NCBI GenBank assembly: GCA_023139105.1
Contig: JAGLOF010000014.1
Location: forward strand, 1 to 48,466
Direction: 5' to 3'
DNA length: 48,466 nucleotides
DNA from: a bacterium
GTDB taxonomy: Bacteria; Zhuqueibacterota; QNDG01; JAGLOF01
The notes beneath the pieces were generated by a model that saw only the letters and a list, made by a program, of their open reading frames with translations, was not told the DNA's origin and ran no database searches. Each line of letters opens with the position of its first letter. Within the stretch, counting starts at the first letter, position 1. Both the position numbers and the translations under genes were made by a program. This document shows positions 8,534-15,914 of the stretch, piece after piece.

Positions 8534-10054
8534 GTGTACTCCATCGATCGTCGGGATTTTCTCAAAAAGTCAGGATTATCCATAGCCGCTGCTGCAAGTT
8601 CAGGTCTATGGGCCAATAAGCTTTTTGCAGATTCAATTCCTGTACACAACAATCTATTCTCTGAACAATTTGGCGTCACTCCGGAGGATATGAAAAAAAT
8701 ACTCAATATCGCCCTGTCAAAAGGTGGTCGGTTCTCAGAACTGTTTTTTGAGTATAAAATCAATAATGTTATAGTAATGGAAGAAGGCCTTATTAAAAAT
8801 GCCTCGGAAAACATCTCAATGGGTGTTGGAATCCGGGTTCTTAAGGATGATCAAACAGGTTTTGCATATACAAATGATCTTTCCATGAGCGGAATGAAGA
8901 ATGCGGCACTCACAGCCGCCGCAATCTCCAACTCCGGTCAATCCGGCCATGTAGCCAATCTTCGAAAATACTCTTGTCCGCATCAAATCTATGATCTTAC
9001 ACGTCAGCTTCATTCTATTGAGCTGGGCGACAAACTTAAAATTGTACGTAAGACCTATGACGCTACAAAATCTTTTGACAGTAGAATTGTAATGGCTCAA
9101 AGTTTCCTGCTCGATGAAATTCAGCATATAGCCATTGCTAATAGCAACGGTTTAATGACACAGGATACCAGACCTGCCTCTACACTTTATGCCCTTGCAG
9201 TAGCCATAGATGGTTCTAAACGGACATCGGGCTTTCAATCATCGGGTGGCCGAGTTGGTATGAACTTTTTCGAAAACATTGAGCCTGCCGAGAATACAGG
9301 CAAAAGTGCTGCTGAAGAAGCTATAATTCTACTCTCTGCAATAGATGCATCTGCAGGAGATCAACCTGTTGTTTTGGGTGTCGGCCAATCAGGAGTGATG
9401 GTACATGAAGCTGTTGGCCATCCATTTGAAGCTGACGGTATTAGAAAGAAAACTTCCATTTTCTGGGACCGTTATGGCAAACAAATTGCCAAGCCTATTG
9501 TTAATATCTATGAAGATGCAACCATCCCGCATTATCGCGGCAGCCTGAATATTGATGATGAAGGTATGAAAACCCAAAAAACACAGTTGGTTGAAAATGG
9601 GAAATTGGTGGGATTCATACAAGATAAGTTAAATGCTGATATAATGGGCCATACTCCCACGGGCAACGGCCGCAGAGATTCATATCAAAGCTATCCTATT
9701 CCACGAATGACTAATACTGTATTGGCAGCCGGAGATTCTGATCCTCAGGATATAATTAAATCCGTTAAAAAAGGTTTCTATGCCAAGAGCTTTGAAGGCG
9801 GTAACGTCCAGGATTCGGGTAAATTCACATTTAGTGTTCTTCTTGGTTATCTTATTGAAAATGGTGAACTTACAAAACCTGTCAGAAACGCTACACTTAT
9901 AGGCACCAATGTTCAGATACTTAATGAAGTGTCTATGATTGGCAATGACATGGAATTTTTTCTGGGCAATTGTAGTAAAGAGGGTCAAACTTTACCAGTC
10001 ACTGCTGGTACACCTACTATGAAAATTGATAAAATGACTGTGGGAGGCCGGTAA
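8534..10054 (+). CDS. tldD: TldD-type metallopeptidase with Tat signal (pair 1)
   Basis: 506 residues. The GTG start at 8534 is set by an AGGAGG site 7 nt upstream. It begins with a twin-arginine signal (DRRDFLKKSG, hydrophobic AAAASSGLW core, likely cut after NKLFA). The rest is a full TldD: zinc motif HEAVGH (H291, E292, H295), the zinc-ligand Cys in GNCSKEGQ (C480), and conserved GGxVQDSGKFTFSV and TVGGR ends. TldD with TldE forms a heterodimeric protease that degrades or trims unfolded peptides (CcdA, microcin B17 leader in E. coli). The signal implies export to the periplasm, unlike E. coli TldD. The stop overlaps the tldE start (TAATG). The second pair at 22505-25256 lacks this signal. 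Confidence 0.92.
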   Translation: MYSIDRRDFLKKSGLSIAAAASSGLWANKLFADSIPVHNNLFSEQFGVTPEDMKKILNIALSKGGRFSELFFEYKINNVIVMEEGLIKNASENISMGVGIRVLKDDQTGFAYTNDLSMSGMKNAALTAAAISNSGQSGHVANLRKYSCPHQIYDLTRQLHSIELGDKLKIVRKTYDATKSFDSRIVMAQSFLLDEIQHIAIANSNGLMTQDTRPASTLYALAVAIDGSKRTSGFQSSGGRVGMNFFENIEPAENTGKSAAEEAIILLSAIDASAGDQPVVLGVGQSGVMVHEAVGHPFEADGIRKKTSIFWDRYGKQIAKPIVNIYEDATIPHYRGSLNIDDEGMKTQKTQLVENGKLVGFIQDKLNADIMGHTPTGNGRRDSYQSYPIPRMTNTVLAAGDSDPQDIIKSVKKGFYAKSFEGGNVQDSGKFTFSVLLGYLIENGELTKPVRNATLIGTNVQILNEVSMIGNDMEFFLGNCSKEGQTLPVTAGTPTMKIDKMTVGGR

Positions 10055-11379
10055 TGAAAGTAGATAAAAAATTAGTGCGGTTAGCAGAAGATTTGGTGAG
10101 TTATGCAAAAAACAAAGGTGCTGACCAGGTACAGATCTCTATCAATGAAGGCAGCAATTTTTCAGTAGATGTTCTTCAAGGCAAAATTGAAAAACTCACT
10201 GAAGCAGGTTCCAAGAATGTTGCTATAAAAGTTATCAAGGATCAAAAAGTTGCTACTGGTTCATCTTCAGATCTGGATCAAGATACGCTGTACGGATTGA
10301 TTGATAGAAGCCTCCAACGTGCCGTTCTTCTTAATCCTGATCCATTTAGTGCCCTTCCAGAAAAACAATCTGCCACGGTAAATGCAGAATCATTAAATAT
10401 TTATGATGCATCTATTCAAAAGCTTCGTCCTGAAAACAAGATAAAGATGGCAAAAAAGATTGAACAGATCTGTCTCAAGGATAAGCGTGTGAAAAAATCA
10501 TATGGAGCTTCTGTGTCATCATTTGGCGGTGTAAGATATCTTGCCAATTCTAATGGTTTTTCAGGTGCTTACAGAAGAACATCGATAAATTGCGGCATCA
10601 ACTTGCAATCAGGTTCCGGAGACAATCTCTTTGATGAGGGCAAATCCGATTACGCACGCAGACTTGACATGCTCATGAAACCTGAAGACGTGGCCCGTGA
10701 AGCCGTTCATAGAGTTACAAGGCTCATAGATGCTGAAAAAATACAAACCGAAACAATGCCTATTGTATTTGAGCCAGGCACAGCAGGAATGCTGCTTGGC
10801 TTCTTAAACGGATGTGTTAATGGTGGTAATATATTCAGGAAAAGTTCTTTTCTTACCGATAAACTGGGTGAAAAAATTGCAGCCGAACATATAACAGTTA
10901 TTGATGATGGTCTGATCCCCGGAGCTCCCGGCTCAAAACCATTTGACAATGAAGGCGTGGCAACACAGAAAACCGTTGTCGTTGAAAATGGTATATTAAA
11001 GAGCTATCTGCTTGATACATACTCCGCCAGAAAGCTGAAGATGAAATCTACCGGCAATGGCTCAGGTGCCAACAATCTATATATTCAACCGGGAAAGCAT
11101 ACACCACAAGAAATTATAGCAAGTGTTAAACGTGGATTACTGCTCACAGGTGTCATGGCTTTTGGCCTGGATAACAGTACTGGCAGTATCTCAAAGGGAG
11201 CCTTTGGTATGTTGATTGAAAATGGTAAAATTACAAAACCAGTTGCTGAAATCACTATTTCAGGTAATCTTGCTGATGTACTTCAAAATATCACCATGGT
11301 CGGTAATGACCTGAAACATAGTGGAAATGTTGTTTCGCCAACACTGTTAGTATCAGAGATGACTATCGGCGGAAAATAA
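10054..11379 (+). CDS. tldE: TldE/PmbA-type partner protein (pair 1)
   Basis: 441 residues, the usual length of TldE/PmbA. It has the fold-related TldE pattern (NEGSNFSVDVLQGKIEKL at the N-terminus; SYLLDTYSARKLKMKSTGN; GAFGMLIENGKITKPVAE; final SEMTIGGK) and lacks the HExxxH zinc motif, as expected for the non-catalytic subunit. It starts one base inside the tldD stop with its GGAGG site in the last tldD codons. No signal peptide is visible (begins MKVDKKLVRLAEDL), although its partner carries a Tat signal; export as a folded pair is possible. A G-rich terminator follows at 11405. Confidence 0.9.
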   Translation: MKVDKKLVRLAEDLVSYAKNKGADQVQISINEGSNFSVDVLQGKIEKLTEAGSKNVAIKVIKDQKVATGSSSDLDQDTLYGLIDRSLQRAVLLNPDPFSALPEKQSATVNAESLNIYDASIQKLRPENKIKMAKKIEQICLKDKRVKKSYGASVSSFGGVRYLANSNGFSGAYRRTSINCGINLQSGSGDNLFDEGKSDYARRLDMLMKPEDVAREAVHRVTRLIDAEKIQTETMPIVFEPGTAGMLLGFLNGCVNGGNIFRKSSFLTDKLGEKIAAEHITVIDDGLIPGAPGSKPFDNEGVATQKTVVVENGILKSYLLDTYSARKLKMKSTGNGSGANNLYIQPGKHTPQEIIASVKRGLLLTGVMAFGLDNSTGSISKGAFGMLIENGKITKPVAEITISGNLADVLQNITMVGNDLKHSGNVVSPTLLVSEMTIGGK

Positions 11380-11404
11380 TTATTAATATGAAATCTCGAT
11401 TCAG

Positions 11405-11434
11405 GAGGGGGTAATTTGCCCCCTCTTCTTTATT
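11405..11434 (+). terminator. Rho-independent terminator after tldE (pair 1)
   Basis: A perfect 7-bp GC stem (GAGGGGG / CCCCCTC) with a 7-nt loop TAATTTG is followed by TTCTTTATT, 25 bp past the tldE stop. A good candidate for terminating the tldDE transcript. Confidence 0.75.
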
Positions 11435-11463
11435 GGGTTCTTCGTGGGAACTGTTAATTAAAT

Positions 11464-11529
11464 TTTAATAGAACGAATATTGAACAGCAGAACACCGAAT
11501 GTCGAATTTCCAAGGAGTTCTTACTTCGA
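11464..11529 (+). repeat. Dispersed 66-bp intergenic repeat, copy A
   Basis: 66 bp identical to the reverse complement of 25593-25658. Copy A continues to about 11565 with an extra internal partial duplication (CGACATT / CGATATT / CGACATT units) before the shared end TTGGATATTCAT. The element is noncoding and sits downstream of the first tldDE pair. Similar repeats, often miscalled as short ORFs, are known in environmental genomes. Confidence 0.8.
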
Positions 11530-11594
11530 CATTCGATATTGGCTATTCGACATTGGATATTCATCAGTTATAAAAAATCACTAAAAGATTCAAT

Positions 11595-12782
11595 TCAAAC
11601 CACCTGCCCTGCACACCACCCTGAAGCCCATGCCCAATGCAGGTTATATCCGCCCAGCCATCCGCTCACATCAAGAACTTCACCGATAAAGTATAATCCT
11701 TTTTCCGATACGGATTCAAAGGTCTTTGATGAAATACCATTAACATCTACACCACCCACACAGATCTCAGCCTTTTCAAAACCCTCTACACCAGCGGGCT
11801 GTAGATGCCAGTTATGAATACCGTTTGCTATTTCTTCAAGGTAGGCATCAGTTAGTTCGGAAATTGTTTTTCGCCCTATCTCTTGAAGATCAACGAATCC
11901 TGAGACTACTTTCTTAGGCAAATACTTCGACAGCAGTGTGCGTATTTCAGAACGTGGCTGTGACGATTTATAGTTCATCAAAGTTTCTTTCAAATCTATT
12001 TTGGGTAAAAGGTTGATAGAAAGCATCATCCCCTCCTGCCATAAATTAGATATCTGCAATACAGCCGGGCCGGAAATGCCTCGATGCGTAAAGAGCAAGG
12101 CCCCATTAAAGACATTCTTTTTACATTGAACAGAAACATCCAGTGAAATGCCGGATAGTGCGTGTAAACGTTTATAGTCACGCTTCTTATAGATCAGTGG
12201 CGTAAGACCCGGTCTTGTAGATATAACAGACATATCGAACTGCCTTGCTATCTCATAGCCTATTCCCGTTGCGCCAATCTGTGGATAAGCTATACTACCG
12301 GTTGCAATAACAAGAGATTCGGCTGTGTAAGTATGTCCTGAGATATAAATCGAATAGTGCTGCGAATGCCGAATTTCTTCAATCTTGGTATTAAGTTTAA
12401 TTTCTACGCCGACCTGCTTGCACTCATCCAGAAGCATATTTACAATTTGTGCAGAGCTTCCGGTACAGAATAGCTGCTCATTTTCTCTTTCTTCAAAGGC
12501 AATATCATGCTTATAAAGTAATTCTAAAAAATCATATACACCATAACGCTTGATAGCCGACTTGCAAAAATGTTCATTTTGTGATATATAGTTACCGGCA
12601 ACAATACTATAATTGCTGAAGTTACACTTACCGCCTCCGGATGCTAATATTTTCCTGCCCGGTCGGCCAGAATGATCCAACACCAACACTCGTCTTGCCC
12701 GTTGACCGGCAACGAGTGCGCACATCAAACCCGATGCACCTGCACCAATTATTATTACATCAAAATCAGTTGTATTTTTCAT
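11595..12782 (-). CDS. HI0933/YhiN family FAD-dependent oxidoreductase
   Basis: About 395 residues of the HI0933-like (YhiN/BaiN) flavoprotein family. An N-terminal dinucleotide-binding motif (DVIIIGAGASGLMCA) and the family hallmark RPGRKILASGGGKCNFSN are present. A mid-region ATGSIAYPQIGATG and a C-terminal GLYFIGEVLDVSGWLGGYN bind FAD. The reaction is unknown for most members. ATG at 12782 is chosen over an upstream GTG at 12797; neither has a good ribosome site. It is convergent with tldE and divergent from the barrel gene at 12947. Confidence 0.88.
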   Translation of the reverse strand: MKNTTDFDVIIIGAGASGLMCALVAGQRARRVLVLDHSGRPGRKILASGGGKCNFSNYSIVAGNYISQNEHFCKSAIKRYGVYDFLELLYKHDIAFEERENEQLFCTGSSAQIVNMLLDECKQVGVEIKLNTKIEEIRHSQHYSIYISGHTYTAESLVIATGSIAYPQIGATGIGYEIARQFDMSVISTRPGLTPLIYKKRDYKRLHALSGISLDVSVQCKKNVFNGALLFTHRGISGPAVLQISNLWQEGMMLSINLLPKIDLKETLMNYKSSQPRSEIRTLLSKYLPKKVVSGFVDLQEIGRKTISELTDAYLEEIANGIHNWHLQPAGVEGFEKAEICVGGVDVNGISSKTFESVSEKGLYFIGEVLDVSGWLGGYNLHWAWASGWCAGQVV

Positions 12783-12946
12783 AACATCAATATACACAAT
12801 AAATTCAAAACAGACTCAAAAAAATCCATTACTTTTCATAAAAAAAATTCTTATATTTGAAATCATAAACAACAATACATCACACTCTACATTATCAATA
12901 AACAACGTACTTCACTTCAATTGATACCAATACCTAGGAGGTCAAG

Positions 12947-13714
12947 ATGAAAAAAACCATAGCTGTACTTCTTGCAGTAATATTTATTACTGCACCAGCA
13001 GTCGCCCAGGAAAGTACTCCACTGATGCAATCTTTTCTATACGATGCTGTAATGCCGGAGAAACCCATGGTTGAAGCCGGTCTGCTCTGGGTTAATTACT
13101 CGGAATGGGATGTAAAAGAGCTTATCATTGCCACTCGGTGTGGTTTTTCCATCAATGATAAAATTGCCATCTTTGGTCAACTGGCCCATGTCAATATTTC
13201 TACTGAATTTGCAGATGCAACCAATGGATTATCTGATGTAGGAATATTCGGAAGATACCTTATAAGTGACAATGGAACCACTTCATTTACTGCCGGACCA
13301 TTTCTCACTATTCCCATTGGAAAAGAGGAAGTTGGTCAGAGCAATCTGAATTATGGTGGAGTTGCAGCCATGCGTCATAGTTTTGGCAATGGCATGACAA
13401 TCACTGCCAATGCAGGCCTGGAATTTCTTGAGATGGTAACAGGCGGAGAATTCAAGAATGGTGAATGGGTAACTGAAACAGGTCATGAATCCAGTTTTAT
13501 GTTGGGTGCCGGCCTTCTCTATCCCTTAAAAGATGATATTACATTAATTGCAGAATGGACTATGCGCCAGGAAGTCGAATATATGGTATTAAGCGGAGCA
13601 ATTCAGTATCGTCTTGGACCAGGTAATCTTCGCGCAGGATTTGGCATTGGCCTGGATGATGGCGCACCGGATATTATGATTGCCGGAGGCTATTTACTTA
13701 CAATTGGAAATTAA
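12947..13714 (+). CDS. Small outer-membrane beta-barrel protein, unknown function
   Basis: 255 residues with an excellent AGGAGG site. An N-terminal Sec signal (MKKTIAVLLAVIFITAPAVAQ) leads to a mature part made of alternating polar/apolar strands with Gly-rich turns and aromatic girdles (EAGLLWVNYSEWDVKELIIATRC shortened: LLWVNYSEW; DVGIFGRYL; MRHSFGNGMTITANAGLEFL shortened: FGNGMTITAN; FMLGAGLLYPLKDD; IAGGYLLTIGN), as in small porin-like barrels. No specific family is recognised. Its last nine codons plus 12 nt are duplicated at 20468-20509 beside the RAYT gene. A REP-like palindrome begins 6 nt after its stop. Confidence 0.75.
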   Translation: MKKTIAVLLAVIFITAPAVAQESTPLMQSFLYDAVMPEKPMVEAGLLWVNYSEWDVKELIIATRCGFSINDKIAIFGQLAHVNISTEFADATNGLSDVGIFGRYLISDNGTTSFTAGPFLTIPIGKEEVGQSNLNYGGVAAMRHSFGNGMTITANAGLEFLEMVTGGEFKNGEWVTETGHESSFMLGAGLLYPLKDDITLIAEWTMRQEVEYMVLSGAIQYRLGPGNLRAGFGIGLDDGAPDIMIAGGYLLTIGN

Positions 13715-13726
13715 AATTCATTCAAC
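13685..13726 (+). repeat. Source copy of 42-bp duplicated gene tail
   Basis: The last codons of the barrel gene and the first bases of REP-like element 1. It matches 20468-20509 at 40 of 42 positions (differences at 13690 and 13722). Here it is in its coding context, so this is the likely source. Confidence 0.85.
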
Positions 13727-13760
13727 ACCGGGTGTTGCTTCCGCAACACCCGGTGTTGAA
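13721..13760. repeat. REP-like palindrome 1
   Basis: A perfect 18-bp inverted repeat (13721-13738 with 13743-13760) around loop TTCC. The outer stem TTCAACACCGGG / CCCGGTGTTGAA is shared with the other two copies. Each arm is itself near-palindromic (CAACACCGGGTGTTG), so the element can form either a long hairpin or a cloverleaf. It begins 6 nt after the barrel gene stop. Confidence 0.92.
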
Positions 13761-13969
13761 TGTCACTCACATCTCATGCACTGGTGCATGGCGGTATTGT
13801 ATGGTTTGTAACCGGTAATATGACTTTAGGGTTAATTGAGACTTTCTGGCACTGGCTGGTTGATTTTGCTAAATGTGAAAACTGGACAGGTTTGCATACA
13901 GACCAGCTTCTTCATATGCTCAGTAAAGCGTTTTATGTTCTGGCTATCTCGAAAGGATGGTTTATATGA
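13760..13969 (+). pseudogene. DUF3307-like gene remnant truncated by REP element
   Basis: 69 codons matching the C-terminal half of DUF3307 membrane proteins: SHALVHGGIVWFV, then a helix with HWLVDFAKCENW, then HTDQLLHMLSKAFYVLA. The N-terminal part (the acidic first helix usually reading HLLADFxLQ) is absent: the frame is closed by a TGA inside the REP palindrome and the only start is the ATG formed by the REP end itself, with no ribosome site. The best reading is a gene whose 5' half was lost when REP element 1 or an associated rearrangement arrived. Expression as a short membrane peptide cannot be excluded. It overlaps the next gene by a few bases. Confidence 0.6.
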
Positions 13970-15069
13970 TTGAGGGGAATAAAGGTTTGTGTCGATACCT
14001 GCTAATTTTTGCGGTTTTTATATTCTGCATTCCCTTGTGCGGTGCGCAGGATTTTCCCGATGTTCATATCATGCTCAGTCCGCGTCTGGCTGATGGATTG
14101 AAAGTAGTATATGTCTCTGATATGGATATACTGGATAATGCAATGGCAGAGTATTTTTTTGATATGGAAATTTACAATGTGCTGCAGGATTGGGCGGACA
14201 CAAAGATTCTGATCAAATTGAGACAGGATGATTTTGTCATCTCTGAGTCTGAATCCGATCTGTTTGTGCTGCTGCAGCCTGAGCCTCCTCCGGCATCGGG
14301 AACTCCCGCATATACTGCCAGCAATGTTGATCTGCTGAACCTTAATATGATACCGGGTATGGCCGGTACATTAAGCTTTAACAGTCATAGTTATGATATG
14401 CCGGATAATGCTTTTGAGCGTTTCTTTGCCCGTTCAGGCCGGCTGGAAAGAGGTACATACTATCTGGAAGTTATTCTTGATAATCCGGCATGGCCCATGC
14501 AGACAGTAATGGATATAATACAGATACGTATCACCAATCCATCTATTATAATACTGCAGCATCCTCAGGATAATACCGTTGTGAATACAACATTTCCCTT
14601 CTTTCAATACGACTCCGATGCTGAGGATTTTATTCTCAATATTTACCGGCGGCTAAATGATGACGACGATGTAGAAACCGTTCTTGCCGGTGTTCCTGTG
14701 CTGCAATACAACACAACTTTCAAGCAGATACCATATGCAATTACTAACGGAGAAGCCCTTGAACCGGGAGCTGTATATTACTGGTTTGTTGAAGCTCAGG
14801 TGCCAACCACAGCAGGAATTGATCAATTCAGATCAGAAGTCAGGCGATTTACAGTTAATACTGAATCGGTAGATGAGGTGATTAACCTACAGCATTTGCT
14901 GGAACCATTATTGAGAGAGAGAACAGCCTCTATTGTATCGCAGCTGGCAGGATATGAATTAAAAGATATAAAAGTAGATGGACAAATCATCACGCTGCTT
15001 GAGTGGATGGAGATTGTTGATGCATATTTGGGTACGGCGTTTGAGGTTACGGAGATTGAGATGGAGTGA
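13966..15069 (+). CDS. Secreted protein of unknown function, first gene of FecR/cyclase module
   Basis: About 367 residues. ATG at 13966 is preferred because GAAAGGA lies 8 nt upstream; an ATG at 13957 is also open. A Sec signal (YLLIFAVFIFCIPLCGAQ) is followed by beta-rich domains, possibly Ig/FN3-like (YYLEVILDNPAWPMQ; PFFQYDSDAEDFILNIYRR; PGAVYYWFVEAQVPT), and a helical tail (LQHLLEPLLRERTASIVSQL). The mid section, with LQHPQDNTVVNTTFPFFQY followed by a YYWFVEA segment, resembles fibronectin-like tests of extracellular proteins. No enzyme motif is seen. It is same-strand with the FecR, barrel and CHASE2-cyclase genes and shares their CTG-rich codon use, suggesting a common function. Confidence 0.65.
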   Translation: MIEGNKGLCRYLLIFAVFIFCIPLCGAQDFPDVHIMLSPRLADGLKVVYVSDMDILDNAMAEYFFDMEIYNVLQDWADTKILIKLRQDDFVISESESDLFVLLQPEPPPASGTPAYTASNVDLLNLNMIPGMAGTLSFNSHSYDMPDNAFERFFARSGRLERGTYYLEVILDNPAWPMQTVMDIIQIRITNPSIIILQHPQDNTVVNTTFPFFQYDSDAEDFILNIYRRLNDDDDVETVLAGVPVLQYNTTFKQIPYAITNGEALEPGAVYYWFVEAQVPTTAGIDQFRSEVRRFTVNTESVDEVINLQHLLEPLLRERTASIVSQLAGYELKDIKVDGQIITLLEWMEIVDAYLGTAFEVTEIEME

Positions 15070-15165
15070 GAGAGCAAGGATGAAGGATGAAGTCTAAAGT
15101 GAAAAGTATAAAGTGAAAAGAGAAAAGCTAGAAGCTAGAAGCGAAGAGTGAAAAGATAATATGTG
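15070..15165 (+). repeat. Purine-rich degenerate repeat
   Basis: A noncoding stretch made almost only of A and G with imperfect GTGAAAAGTATAAA, GTGAAAAGAGAAAA and AGCTAGAA units (AGCTAGAA occurs twice in tandem). It separates the first two genes of the module. Similar degenerate intergenic tracts are common in FCB-type genomes. Confidence 0.65.
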
Positions 15166-15203
15166 ATAGTGCGGTGAATGCTTTTGATAAGATATAAGGA
15201 CTT

Positions 15204-15878
15204 ATGATGATAAATCGAAACTATGTTGTCAGACTGATTATTATTCTGTCCGTTCTGTGTCATGGTATTGTTCTGGGCACTGAGACAGTGGCTGTTGTTT
15301 TGAAGGCTTCGGGGAAGGTGCAGGTCAGCAGAGATTCTCTGGATAAACCTGTGCAGGTTAAGAGAGGCTTTCGACTGCAGAATGGTGATCAGCTGGAAAC
15401 GGGGAAAAACAGTTCTGTAGCTTTGCGTTTTATAGATGATGCCAGTCTGGTGCGTCTGAGAGAAAATACTATATGTCAGTTTACACTGGATAAAAAAGAC
15501 ACAGGAAATGATAAATCAATTTTCCTTGAGGTTGGAGCGATTCTGACTGAAATAACGCGACAGAAAGGCGAATTTCAGGTGGCTACACCTACTTCTGTTG
15601 CCAGTGTCAAGGGCACAGGATTCATTACAGACCACGGCGGTGACGGTACTTATTATCACGGTGAATCAGGGCAGGTGGGTATTACAAATGATACAGGTGA
15701 AGTTATACTCACATTGGGATTTACAGTATTTGTCAAGTCCAGGCAGTCTCCGCTTGAACTGCGCAAAACACTTCCGGGAGAGAAACCTGATTTTGGTGAC
15801 AGAGATGAAAAGCTGTTCGAAATGGAATTTGAAGATGCCGATGGTAAGACAAAAACACTGAAATTTAAAGTTAAATAG
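15204..15878 (+). CDS. FecR-domain periplasmic protein
   Basis: 224 residues. A Sec signal (VVRLIIILSVLCHGIVLG) is followed by a FecR-type beta domain: ASGKVQVSRDS, VKRGFRLQNGDQLETG, SVALRFIDDASLVRLRENT, then VATPTSVASVKGTGF. FecR domains occur in anti-sigma regulators and as free periplasmic modules; no transmembrane helix follows here, so this is the free type. Two ATGs (15204, 15207) are possible; AAGGA fits the second better. It lies between a secreted protein and an outer-membrane-like protein. FecR-domain genes near CHASE2 cyclases are a recurrent combination in other phyla, from general knowledge. Confidence 0.85.
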   Translation: MMINRNYVVRLIIILSVLCHGIVLGTETVAVVLKASGKVQVSRDSLDKPVQVKRGFRLQNGDQLETGKNSSVALRFIDDASLVRLRENTICQFTLDKKDTGNDKSIFLEVGAILTEITRQKGEFQVATPTSVASVKGTGFITDHGGDGTYYHGESGQVGITNDTGEVILTLGFTVFVKSRQSPLELRKTLPGEKPDFGDRDEKLFEMEFEDADGKTKTLKFKVK

Positions 15879-15914
15879 ATGATGTTTTCATCCATTTTAT
15901 AATGGAGTATCAAT

